Assembly (NCBI GenBank): GCA_030867875.1
Contig: JAOWCC010000286.1
Coordinates: forward strand, 1,922,001 to 1,986,000
Reading direction: 5' to 3'
Source: Actinernus sp. WN-2022
Taxonomy: Eukaryota; Cnidaria; Anthozoa; Actiniaria; Actinernidae
Length of the DNA: 64,000 bases
Part shown: positions 1 to 7,464 of the stretch, in pieces
Numbering within the stretch: the first letter of the stretch is position 1
Layout of the letters: every line of letters begins with the position of its first letter
Notes under the pieces: model-generated
What the model saw: only the letters and a program-made list of their open reading frames with translations
Databases searched by the model: none
What the model was told of the DNA's origin: nothing
Program-made: the position numbers and the translations under genes

Positions 1-71
1 GAGTTAAGAAAGTTGAAGTGGGTTTTTCTCTGATTTCAGCCGCTCTCTTCAAAACGCATCGCTAAAATGTT

Positions 72-77
72 TAAAAG
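72..77. other. Target-site duplication, left copy (TAAAAG)
   Basis: TAAAAG sits immediately before the left TIR. The same hexamer occurs at the right end (15142-15147). The T at 15142 can be assigned to the TIR or the duplication, so the duplication is 5 or 6 bp. Six is usual for Polintons. Confidence 0.75.
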
Positions 78-273
78 AGTAGTATATAAAGTAGCGGTTC
101 TGGGACACATACAACGAATTTCAACGAACCGATGCAACAAAAAAGCAACAAAGAGCAGCAAACGGCTGGGACACGTACAACAAATTTCAACGAACCGATG
201 CAACAAAAAACAACATATGACACAAGAAAAAACAACATATAATAAGACCCTCATTTTTTCGTTGTATTTTTTA
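78..273 (+). repeat. Left terminal inverted repeat
   Basis: This 196-bp segment matches the reverse complement of 14947-15142 with very few differences and no length change. It starts AGTAGTATATAAAG and ends at the A-T-rich GTATTTTTTA. Inside is a direct duplication: a unit starting TGGGACAC at 101 recurs at 167, 66 bp apart. AG/CT termini are typical of Polintons. Confidence 0.93.
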
Positions 274-289
274 GTGCGCGTTGTTGCAT

Positions 290-335
290 TTTTTCACCCC
301 ATTAGAGAAAGGTTACTATTAGGTATTGCACTATG
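290..335 (+). promoter_or_regulatory. Putative early promoter before the TFIIS-like gene
   Basis: CCCATTAGAGAAAGG near 295 resembles the CCTATTAGAGGAG motif found elsewhere in the element. It is followed by TAGGTATTGCACTATG (320-335), whose last three bases are the start codon at 333. A near-copy, TAGGTATATTGCACGATG, abuts the start codon of the next gene at 1098. Function is inferred from position and repetition. Confidence 0.5.
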
Positions 336-866
336 GCCGAACCCCGTTTATTATATCGTGCGATATTCTATCGTATTTTCTCTAGCGATTCTCGTTTTTC
401 CAACCCCGGGACTTTCGCAACATTATTAGAGCGATCGTGCTATAATCGAGTAATCGAAGCCCTTCAAACAGAAGCAGTCGTCCGCAGTTGGACATCCGAT
501 TCGTTCATAAATATTTATTCTTCACGATGTGGAACCGTACTTAGTAATTTAGATCCTAGTTCCAGCGTTTGTCGCACGCATGGTACATTCGCTCTTGATC
601 AACTAGCAAAGGGAATATGGACACCTAACGAAATGGGATATCTTAGGTCAGCACAATTGTGTCCAAAAGCTTCTAGAAACGAACGTACTGAAATTGCTTT
701 ACGAAGCCAACAGAAGGTTAATGAAAAGACATCTCAGCTCTATAAATGTCCTACTTGTCACGAACGCAATTGCGTTTATCGAGAAGTACAAACTCGAGCT
801 CTCGATGAACCAACAACGATATTTTGTACTTGTAGACAATGTGGTACGAACTTTATTGGTAGGTGA
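333..866 (+). CDS. TFIIS-like transcription elongation factor
   Basis: A 177-residue protein. The C-terminus is a TFIIS domain III zinc ribbon: KCPTC at 138-142 and CRQCG at 167-171 supply four cysteines. Between them is the acidic loop TRALDEPTT, matching the TRSADEPMT loop whose Asp-Glu enters the polymerase active site and stimulates cleavage of backtracked RNA. Residues 58-110, with IYSSRCGTVLSNLD, resemble domain II as seen in giant-virus TFIIS. Domain I is absent, as in viral TFIIS. The ATG at 333 follows a conserved TTGCAC box. It is the first gene inside the left TIR. TFIIS homologues are near-universal in large DNA viruses but unexpected in a Polinton that encodes no RNA polymerase. 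It could act on host Pol II or on a helper virus polymerase. Confidence 0.9.
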   Translation: MAEPRLLYRAIFYRIFSSDSRFSNPGTFATLLERSCYNRVIEALQTEAVVRSWTSDSFINIYSSRCGTVLSNLDPSSSVCRTHGTFALDQLAKGIWTPNEMGYLRSAQLCPKASRNERTEIALRSQQKVNEKTSQLYKCPTCHERNCVYREVQTRALDEPTTIFCTCRQCGTNFIGR

Positions 867-1097
867 GATCTGAAAAATGGACAACTTGAGCACCTATTAG
901 AGGAGTGATTAGTATACGGTATATCCACCAATGGTATTAATATATATTCTTTACTTCACGATATTAACGTATGCTGTTATCTTAGTACGTATTAATACCA
1001 TACAGATTAGACAACCGCGCGTGATTGAAGAACCTCAACGTAGACGTCACAACTAAGATACCAATTAGACATATAACATATATAGGTATATTGCACG
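867..1097 (+). promoter_or_regulatory. Intergenic region with CCTATTAGAGGAG motif
   Basis: CCTATTAGAGGAGTG at 893-907 is the same motif, in the same relation to transcription, as the one upstream of the polymerase gene (reverse complement at 14536-14551). A TAGGTATATTGCACGATG box at 1083-1100 contains the next start codon. TATA-like tracts lie at about 920-950 and 1075-1090. No gene is visible. Confidence 0.5.
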
Positions 1098-1517
1098 ATG
1101 ATTGAGACAAGAACTTGTGATTGGTTGATGCAAGGAATGACCACGAAATGTATAAGGAAGTGTTCAAAGACGTCAGAGTATTGCTCTCAACATAACTTCC
1201 AGATAGGAAGAGGATGTGCCATATTCGTTCCATGTTTGACGTGTGGTCGAGGCTGTCGTACTATTCACAAACTTTGTGCAAAATGTGGTGCACATCAACG
1301 CCGTACCATTCGCAATAAGAAGGACCTTGGTAAGGAACGAGCTAACGAGTCGGCGAATACCACATGTTCAAATGTAGTAGAATCGGAGAAAGATCTAAAT
1401 GTAGTGGAATCGGAAAAAGATCAAAATGTGGTGGACATTCACGATCTCGATAATGCATTGGATGACCTCTCCATCAGTGAGAAATATCTAAATGTGGTAG
1501 GATCGGAGGATAAGTAG
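1098..1517 (+). CDS. Cys-rich putative zinc-binding protein
   Basis: A 139-residue protein I cannot place in a named family. Residues 7-64 contain about 11 cysteines and two histidines in paired arrangements (KCIRKC, YCSQH, CLTCGRGC, CAKCGAH), suggesting two or more zinc sites. A basic stretch (HQRRTIRNKKD) follows. The C-terminal third is acidic with an imperfect repeat of NVVESEKD (about four copies, also repetitive in DNA). It lies between the TFIIS- and TFIIB-like genes and shares the TTGCAC box at its start codon with the TFIIS-like gene. A DNA-binding or transcription-related role is only an inference from that position. An internal ATG at 1137 is an alternative start. Confidence 0.7.
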   Translation: MIETRTCDWLMQGMTTKCIRKCSKTSEYCSQHNFQIGRGCAIFVPCLTCGRGCRTIHKLCAKCGAHQRRTIRNKKDLGKERANESANTTCSNVVESEKDLNVVESEKDQNVVDIHDLDNALDDLSISEKYLNVVGSEDK

Positions 1518-1530
1518 AAATCACAATACG

Positions 1531-1590
1531 AAAAAAAAAAAAAAAATGAAGAGAAATTGTTATGCGACCTCTCTTCATTTTTTTCTTTTT
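1531..1590. terminator. A-rich/T-rich hairpin after the Cys-rich gene
   Basis: AAAAAAATGAAGAGA (1540-1554) pairs perfectly with TCTCTTCATTTTTTT (1570-1584) across a 15-base loop, extended by A and T runs. It lies 14 bases after the stop codon and before the TFIIB-like gene. Hairpins at mRNA 3' ends are the rule in mimiviruses; use as a terminator here is inference. Confidence 0.55.
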
Positions 1591-1643
1591 TTTTAAACAA
1601 ACGAACAATTAGACAATTGACAGGCATATGGTATACAACTAGT

Positions 1644-2597
1644 ATGGATGACATTATTAGATTACTTGGTCCAGAAATTTGTGCAAGCCTACATATCAAA
1701 CCATTGTCGCATATTGAACCATTGTCGCATATTAGCACCGGTGAATCATGTTCCGAATGTTTATGTCCGATGGAACTACAAGGAATGGAATTCATATGTC
1801 CCACTTGTGGTCTTGTTTCCGAGGTCGAATCATGTGAAGAAACAACTACCAATCTTACTACTAGGTTACGCATAGTAGGGCCGGATAGCTTTCAGCATCA
1901 ACATGATCTAGACCGCACAATCCCAAAGCAAAGCGATAACAAAGAATTACAACTACAAACGATTATGCGAGAACTACAGGCATACGACACTACTTATAAA
2001 CAAAATTACGCCCTCTCGTTTCCCACAAATGTATTAGTAATCGTAGCCGATACATTCATTCAAGTACAGAAAGTTTGTATCAAACGTTGCTATGCGAAAC
2101 GAACTATTTTAGCTGCTATACTTTATCAAGCATGTATACAATGTGGGTTAGTTAGATCTACAGGAGAGGTCGCTCGTTTTATGCAACTAAACAATAAGAG
2201 CATATGTCGTGGAAATGTCTTTATACGTTCTCTACATGATGACGATAAGATCGATATAGATTTAAATACCGATCGAATAGCTCCTCACATTACAACGACT
2301 TTTGTTAAACTCGACCCCCAAGGAGCACATAAGAATGTCCAACAAATAGTCTATGAGATTGTTCATACGGCAATAGAAAACAATATAGGTACCAGCTCTA
2401 TACTTCGAACTAAAGTCGTTGGAGCAAGTTACGAGGTACTACGTCGTTCGGGATCTTGTATGTCTCTTATTAACGTTGTTAAACGGTGTGGTATACATAG
2501 GGGTTCGATCATACGTTTTGTCAAGGAGTTGATTGCTTACCATTCCTACTTTGAGCCCATCTATAAAAAACACGGTCTAACTAGTGATAGGGTTTGA
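1644..2597 (+). CDS. TFIIB-like (possibly VLTF3-like) transcription initiation factor
   Basis: A 317-residue protein from the ATG at 1644, which begins MDDIIRLLG. The open frame extends upstream to 1557 but that stretch is low-complexity hairpin sequence. Residues about 35-58 form a zinc ribbon (CSECLCPMELQGMEFICPTC: two CxxC pairs). A cyclin-like repeat follows at about 150-205, with KRTILAAILYQACIQCGLVR resembling TFIIB core helices. A second helical repeat at about 235-300 ends in a helix-turn-helix-like segment. This layout matches giant-virus TFIIB and also the zinc-ribbon VLTF3 family, and I cannot choose between them by eye. Its role would be promoter recognition and polymerase recruitment. 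It is the last gene of the rightward left-arm group and converges on the 2633-3244 gene over a small palindrome. Confidence 0.8.
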   Translation: MDDIIRLLGPEICASLHIKPLSHIEPLSHISTGESCSECLCPMELQGMEFICPTCGLVSEVESCEETTTNLTTRLRIVGPDSFQHQHDLDRTIPKQSDNKELQLQTIMRELQAYDTTYKQNYALSFPTNVLVIVADTFIQVQKVCIKRCYAKRTILAAILYQACIQCGLVRSTGEVARFMQLNNKSICRGNVFIRSLHDDDKIDIDLNTDRIAPHITTTFVKLDPQGAHKNVQQIVYEIVHTAIENNIGTSSILRTKVVGASYEVLRRSGSCMSLINVVKRCGIHRGSIIRFVKELIAYHSYFEPIYKKHGLTSDRV

Positions 2598-2610
2598 TTT
2601 CGTAAAGTGA

Positions 2611-2637
2611 AAATAAGAGCCACATTCGATTCTTATC
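2611..2637. terminator. Palindrome between convergent genes
   Basis: ATAAGA (2613-2618) and TCTTAT (2631-2636) form a short hairpin between the ends of the TFIIB-like gene and the leftward 2633-3244 gene. The latter's stop codon lies in the right arm. The stem is only six base pairs, so this is suggestive. Confidence 0.35.
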
Positions 2638-3244
2638 CCACTAGACTGCCAAGTTTTTCTCGCATTTCCTTTTGCAGTTCTTGTTTGAGTTCCATTCGAA
2701 TCTGTTCCACGTTTTTTTCACCACCCAAAGTCTTATGACGAATTTCAGACCTCATAATCTCGTACTTATCTGCTTCAGCGAGGATTAGACTGTATTCAGA
2801 GTCGGATATATTTTCATCACGCAAGGCTTTCGATACTAGATCACGAATCGTATTAATTTTAGCTTTTGCTAACATAGTGGTTTTCTCATGCTTAGATACT
2901 TTAGCTCCAACGGTCGTAGATGCTGAAATTAACCCGCACAAGCCACCAATAACACCAAGTGGTAAACCGATCACTATTCCAAAACCAGTTAAGGCTACTC
3001 CCAATCCAGATCCAGATAAAATCACAGATAGACCTCCTGTTACCACTGCGATACCATGAACTATTCCTTGAGAACGCGCATATTTCTTACGCACGCCTTC
3101 ATAGTGTTTTTCTTGAGTTTCGATATCTGAAAGCGTATCTCGGATTGTTTGCAGACGAAAATTCTTTCCAGTGCCACTAGCAAGCGGTGGATAGATATTT
3201 GGTGCTGATGGAAAAAGGGGTTGAATTGAATCGCCGTCCATCAT
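2633..3244 (-). CDS. Hydrophobic-hairpin membrane protein, virion-associated candidate
   Basis: A 203-residue protein starting MMDGDS. An N-terminal Pro-rich stretch leads to an amphipathic segment (residues about 28-58). Then comes a long Gly/Ala/Val-rich hydrophobic block (about 62-112) long enough for two membrane passes, and a charged, coiled-coil-prone C-terminus (KQELQKEMREKLG). I know similar unnamed proteins from cnidarian Polinton-like elements but no defined function. A glycine-rich hairpin could insert in a membrane during entry or assembly; that is inference. A decayed homologue lies at 34129-34748, beside a decayed homologue of the next gene, so the gene pair is conserved in this element family. 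Confidence 0.75.
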   Translation of the reverse strand: MMDGDSIQPLFPSAPNIYPPLASGTGKNFRLQTIRDTLSDIETQEKHYEGVRKKYARSQGIVHGIAVVTGGLSVILSGSGLGVALTGFGIVIGLPLGVIGGLCGLISASTTVGAKVSKHEKTTMLAKAKINTIRDLVSKALRDENISDSEYSLILAEADKYEIMRSEIRHKTLGGEKNVEQIRMELKQELQKEMREKLGSLVG

Positions 3245-3268
3245 ATGTATATGCTATATATGTATGAT

Positions 3269-3928
3269 TTACTCAATCTTTAATACGTAGCGTTTAGGTC
3301 GACCATGGAAGTTTATGGTATTGCCTTTCTCGTCACGAATCGTCAGGCGAAGGCTGTTTCGTGCCGTACCTAGAGCTTTGACAGCTAGAGGTTGTAGTGA
3401 GACATACGTCGTTTTCACAAATCTATCGCCTCGGATATGTATTCTACTTAGGACTTTAGATTGTTTTCCATCTCGAATCGAGAATCTGGAATCCACCACG
3501 TCGCAGTAGATATACGCTATATCGATTTCATCTTGAATGGACACTTCGTGCATGCCTACTTTTAGTCGCGTAGCGATCCCATCCTTATCAATACCCATCA
3601 GTTTGCAGAGATTTCCACTAAGTAGAATCGATTGCTTGACTTCTTGGTTCCAAGACCTCCTATGGTGGGGTTTCTCGATTTTTACGATGTCAGCACCAAC
3701 TGCAGGCGCAAAGAATTGTCGAAGGCTCGCCATAGTGTGGTTTCCCTTAGGAACGTCGTACGGGAACCCTATACCTTCGGTAGCCCACCAGAAGGTAGCA
3801 TTCTCTGCTAGGTTCCACCAACTGTTCTCGAAAGTGACCTCGAGTAGTGAAACGTTCTGTATAAGAATAGGGTCGTCGAAGTAGACAGTATGGTCAGCCG
3901 ACGTTGTGGTGATATATAAGAGAACCAT
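3269..3928 (-). CDS. Probable penton / minor capsid protein (single jelly-roll candidate)
   Basis: A 219-residue beta-rich protein with no membrane segment. The start at 3928 (MVLLYITTTS) is chosen because it sits beside a palindromic promoter; the open frame runs upstream to 4060 through promoter DNA. The C-terminal part (VYIYCDVVD-type segment at about 135, then SLRLTIRDEKGNTINFHG near 195-212) resembles the conserved end of the Polinton/adintovirus minor capsid protein, where an IRDD-G-PI-F motif precedes the last strand. This motif match is from recall. A truncated homologue with the same C-terminal motif is at 34753-35220. Its partner would be the major capsid protein at 6226-7464. Confidence 0.6.
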   Translation of the reverse strand: MVLLYITTTSADHTVYFDDPILIQNVSLLEVTFENSWWNLAENATFWWATEGIGFPYDVPKGNHTMASLRQFFAPAVGADIVKIEKPHHRRSWNQEVKQSILLSGNLCKLMGIDKDGIATRLKVGMHEVSIQDEIDIAYIYCDVVDSRFSIRDGKQSKVLSRIHIRGDRFVKTTYVSLQPLAVKALGTARNSLRLTIRDEKGNTINFHGRPKRYVLKIE

Positions 3929-3933
3929 CTTAT

Positions 3934-3973
3934 ATGTTGAAGGTATAACTATATATACGTATAGCTTCAACAT
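3934..3973. promoter_or_regulatory. 40-bp palindromic divergent promoter A
   Basis: Arms ATGTTGAAG (3934-3942) and CTTCAACAT (3965-3973) are perfect inverted copies flanking a TATA-rich core (TATAACTATATATACGTA). It lies between the leftward penton-like gene (start 3928) and the rightward gene whose ATG at 3972 is part of the right arm. A second palindrome with the same layout and overall length is at 6189-6228. Confidence 0.6.
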
Positions 3974-5139
3974 GACAGATGCATGGCAACAGTTCAAGTA
4001 CCTATTTCCTAATGCCGTACTTAGTTGGTTCGAATCTACTTCCGATAATGTTAATTTCATTGATCGGGGAATGTCTCATCGCGTGTTCACGGAGGAAGGT
4101 CCTCCTACTAAGACGGGAGGTGGTAAATTGATGGGGTGGCTCGGTCGCACTGGTAAGGCTCTAGATGTAGCACTTGGTGGTAAGTCAGTTTACGAGAGCG
4201 TAATATTCGCACGGGAACACGAAGGTCTTTCCAAACACAATTGGATAGAAGAAAACGATACGAAGAATTCTACATGAACTTGGAGCTCCTCTACCTGGTA
4301 ACCGTGCTTTCAAGCAACTCGACAATCTCTATAGCAAATCAGTCCTTGAGAAATTGTGCATCGAATTCGGCATATCTCGAACGCCAGACTTTCGGTGGGA
4401 TGGCTTAGGAGACGTCTACGTAAACTCTCATGGAAGAATGGTGAACTATACGGAGAAGTACGCACATAATACTTCGTACTCTGCGAAGTGGCCTGGTGGT
4501 GACTTTAAGTTTCCTGAGGAGAGTCGTACGGACTATCAGTTTCCTTTATCGTACATTAGCAATAACAACGGTAAACAATACAATTGGTTTACGCCACCAA
4601 TCGGTAGAGGTTTGACGAATGCTGGATTGGGTAGATTGAATCGATCTGTCGAAGCTTTTGGATATTGCATTCTAGGTGCTCAAAACGACCTTAACGAATC
4701 CATCATAGATAGTTTCAACGTCAAAGAAAAGTTTAAGAGCTTAGTCGAAGACGCTATTCTCGAAAACGATTTAGTGGTGAGCTACAAAAACTATCTTACT
4801 GCTATAACGACGACGCATAAGAGGCTCGATCTAGCAATAGCTAAAAGTGTGCGATTATTGCCAAGCAATCTAGTGTACTATCTTGGTAAGAAAGATGACT
4901 ATAGGAATCCAATCCCGAAAGCCACGAAAGATATGATGCTAGGCACTAACGACATCAATGTAGAAGTCAAAGGACGCCCACCTCCTCCTATGGAAGGACC
5001 ACCAGATAAGAAATTAATACCACCTCTCGAGACGCACAAGAAACGAGTTCCTGTACCAAGGGCTATCCCACAACATGAGATTAATCTAGCAGTGACATCC
5101 ATTGCCGCAGCTGGAATCGCATGGGCGTTGTTTCGTTAA
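3972..5139 (+). CDS. Virion-cluster protein of unknown function, apparently frameshifted
   Basis: The ATG at 3972 opens a frame beginning MTDAWQQFKYLFPN that stops at 4275-4277. A second frame, open from 4249, continues without interruption to 5139. The two parts together would give roughly 385 residues. Changing frame by +1 somewhere in 4249-4274 connects them, so one base was probably gained, or frameshifting or sequence error occurs. The downstream part ends with a Pro-rich linker (RPPPPMEGPPDKK) and a short hydrophobic segment (about 20 residues) before the stop, suggesting a tail-anchored protein. No known family recognised. It is divergent from the penton-like gene and converges with the 5136-6191 gene, overlapping it by four bases. 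Confidence 0.6.
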
Positions 5140-6191
5140 CGGCGTTTGTATTGCTCCACTACGAAGACCACTGCTGCTACGATTAATAACCAAATGTTGT
5201 TTGCTAAGACTCCAACGACGTCAGCAGCCATACTGAATATGAAACTCGCAATTGGCCCAATCATCTTAGGTAGAATCTCCTCTAACTTCTTACCCATTGC
5301 TTTCAAGGTCTTGGCAGTTGTTTTAGCGACTGCTTTGGCAGCGTCTCCCAATCCTGGTACTATCGTGGAAACTGTCTTTGTCAGATTGGAAACTATTACG
5401 CCGATCACAGTACTTACCGCAGCTACCACGCTAATTATGCTGACTCCATACTTCTTGAAGATGGTCCTTATACGATCCCTAAGTGGTATACGTTCTGTCA
5501 TGGCTTCTTCTATTTGGCCTAGGACTGCTTGTTTCTCCTGATCGGTCTCTATTTTATTAGTAGCGTTTTCTTTCTGAGTTTCGGTAGACGTAGGGTCTTT
5601 GAGTATTTCCTCATTTAGTTCGATCCTCTCACTCAATTGGTCTTTAGCTACTACGACTTCTTCTAGTGCTTTTTCTAACGTAGGCCCTAAAACTCTTTTG
5701 AGACCTTTCCCAATCCTCGTATATAACTCACCCTTCTTGGTGAACAAAGGGATAGGTTTATTCGTACTTCCATACTCGCGGATAGCGACTCTACCATCAG
5801 ACATGGTTGCCATCTCGAGAATGCCTCGAATTCCTACATCTGGATATTGTTCCCAGACGATCTCGAACATCTCCTGTTTTGCCTTGTCTGATAATCCTTG
5901 TTTGAAGATCACACCTCTAGCACCGAATTTAGGATTTTCCAGGATTCTTTCGTCCGAGTCTTTCGGGTCGATGAGTTCGTCGATGTAATCGTCCATAGAA
6001 AACGAGGTTTCCCGATTCTTTGGTTTAGCGCCTTCCTTCCCGTAGTCGCGTAGGGTTTTCATTGCGACCCTTTCTCCTGGCTTTTCTGAAAATGTCGCAT
6101 TCCACTCCTCCGCATCGATAGCATCGTCATCATCGTAATCTTTTCCTCTTTCAGATCCACCAGGTATTTCCTCTACAGCATCACCTTCCAT
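5136..6191 (-). CDS. Coiled-coil protein with C-terminal membrane segments, virion-associated candidate
   Basis: A 351-residue protein from the ATG at 6191 (MEGDAVEEIPGG), which lies in the left arm of palindromic promoter B. An in-frame upstream ATG at 6200 is less likely. The N-terminus is acidic (DYDDDDAIDAEEW). Residues about 165-230 are coiled-coil prone (LEKALEEVVVAKDQLSERI). From about 245 the chain is hydrophobic, with three probable membrane segments: one near 255-280, one at the Ala/Ile-rich stretch near 305-330 and the last at WLLIVAAVVFVV just before a basic tail. Similar unnamed proteins occur in cnidarian Polinton-like elements; function unknown, and a membrane or minor capsid role is inferred. 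Confidence 0.75.
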   Translation of the reverse strand: MEGDAVEEIPGGSERGKDYDDDDAIDAEEWNATFSEKPGERVAMKTLRDYGKEGAKPKNRETSFSMDDYIDELIDPKDSDERILENPKFGARGVIFKQGLSDKAKQEMFEIVWEQYPDVGIRGILEMATMSDGRVAIREYGSTNKPIPLFTKKGELYTRIGKGLKRVLGPTLEKALEEVVVAKDQLSERIELNEEILKDPTSTETQKENATNKIETDQEKQAVLGQIEEAMTERIPLRDRIRTIFKKYGVSIISVVAAVSTVIGVIVSNLTKTVSTIVPGLGDAAKAVAKTTAKTLKAMGKKLEEILPKMIGPIASFIFSMAADVVGVLANNIWLLIVAAVVFVVEQYKRR

Positions 6192-6228
6192 GTTAAACAT
6201 AACTATATGTATAGATATATTCAACATG
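6189..6228. promoter_or_regulatory. 40-bp palindromic divergent promoter B
   Basis: Arms CATGTT (6189-6194) and AACATG (6223-6228) flank a TATA-rich core. The leftward start codon (6191) and the rightward capsid-gene start codon (6226) both lie inside the arms. TTCAACAT at the right arm equals that of promoter A, and the two palindromes have the same total length. Confidence 0.6.
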
Positions 6229-7464
6229 ATATCGTCAAAGTTGATTCGTAAGAAGGCGCAAAGAGAGCCTCATGCACTCAAAGCTCAACGAACCTTGTAT
6301 AGGAAAACTTTCACTCCATCATCTGCCAATCCAGGTGAGACTCTATACGTAGATGTTCCAACGTTAGGAGAAGGCATAGTACTAGTACCTGGTAGCTTAG
6401 CGCTATTGGGCGACCTCGTATTATCTGGTGGACATGTGAATAACAGAGTCGTTTCGAACGTTGGACGATGTTTGGTCATACATAGAGTCTGTAAGATGGG
6501 AGCTGAAATAGTAGAAGACCTCGCCAGGTCAGACCTCCTACAAACGTATTCCGATGTATACCTATCTACGAAGGAGAGAGAATCGAGAGTGCAACAAGGT
6601 ATCCAATCAGAGAACACGAATAAGCTACGATCGAAAGCGGGCGATGCAGGTACTTCGGATGCTGGAGAAAACGCGCTCCTAGCTGCGTATGGTTCCAAAT
6701 ATAGGATTCCGTTAGATGTTGACATTATGACGCAACAGGGAGTTCTATATACACATGCTCTAGAAGATACTATTTCGTTTGAGTTGACTCTAGCGCATGC
6801 CATTGATGTCGTAGTTGGATCGGATGCTACGAAAATAGGTACGTACAAACTTACCAACATCCAACTAGAATACGAAGCAATCAAGGATGAAACGCTGGCT
6901 AGTAGTGTACTTCACAAATACGAAATAGGTGGTACTGCATTCCTATACAACCACGCCATTCGCTTCAAGACAGTAAAGATCGCTAAAGCTTCCGATGCTT
7001 TGATATCTCAGAACGTCAACGTTCCACGACGATCATTCGCTGGACTACTTCTACTATTTGTAAATCCACACACTGCTGGTACGCGAGATAGCGAAGCGTT
7101 TTCGAATCCCGATATTTTGAAGGTAGAAGTAGATGTCAACGGAATTCCCAACAGATTCTTTCCAAGCGGCATGCTTCCCCCAGATTTCTGGGAGGCTGCG
7201 AAAGGGTGGTTTGGTACATCTGATACTTCCATGACTCCAAAGAAGTTTTACGAAAGTAGATTCGCTATCCTAGTCGATTGTCGCACAGCAAAAGATTCCA
7301 CCGTTCATGGCGATGGCTTGGCACAAACTGGCGGTGGAAAAGATATCGACATTCGCATACATAGAACTGCAGGAGGAAGTGGAAACGTGAACATGCACAT
7401 CTACGTTCTCGCAGATGCTCAGCTCATGATATTGAACAGATCTCTGTATAGTATAACATACTGA
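6226..7464 (+). CDS. Probable major capsid protein (double jelly-roll candidate)
   Basis: A 412-residue protein from the ATG at 6226 (MISSKLIRKKAQRE). The basic start is followed by a long soluble, strand-rich chain without membrane segments or a signal peptide. Segments such as YVDVPTLGEGIVLVPGSLAL, ALEDTISFELTL and the C-terminal VNMHIYVLADAQLMIL look like jelly-roll strands. A Gly-rich loop near 375-385 (TGGGKDID) precedes the end. Its size, its place directly upstream of and overlapping the packaging ATPase, and a promoter shared with a membrane virion protein all fit the major capsid protein. No diagnostic catalytic motif exists for this class, so the call rests on context and composition. 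Confidence 0.6.
   Translation: MISSKLIRKKAQREPHALKAQRTLYRKTFTPSSANPGETLYVDVPTLGEGIVLVPGSLALLGDLVLSGGHVNNRVVSNVGRCLVIHRVCKMGAEIVEDLARSDLLQTYSDVYLSTKERESRVQQGIQSENTNKLRSKAGDAGTSDAGENALLAAYGSKYRIPLDVDIMTQQGVLYTHALEDTISFELTLAHAIDVVVGSDATKIGTYKLTNIQLEYEAIKDETLASSVLHKYEIGGTAFLYNHAIRFKTVKIAKASDALISQNVNVPRRSFAGLLLLFVNPHTAGTRDSEAFSNPDILKVEVDVNGIPNRFFPSGMLPPDFWEAAKGWFGTSDTSMTPKKFYESRFAILVDCRTAKDSTVHGDGLAQTGGGKDIDIRIHRTAGGSGNVNMHIYVLADAQLMILNRSLYSITY

Noticed and set aside
36..429. Open frames on both strands across the left TIR
   Set aside because: They are TIR sequence with low-complexity translation, mirrored at the right end (14939-15217); not genes.
4899..5102. 67-codon minus-strand frame with Gly-rich hydrophobic sequence
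   Set aside because: Antisense of the Pro-rich linker of the 3972-5139 gene.
5146..5541. Plus-strand frame of 131 codons
   Set aside because: Antisense shadow of the 5136-6191 membrane protein gene; no start context or family.
6285..6884. Minus-strand frame of 199 codons
   Set aside because: Antisense shadow of the probable capsid gene.
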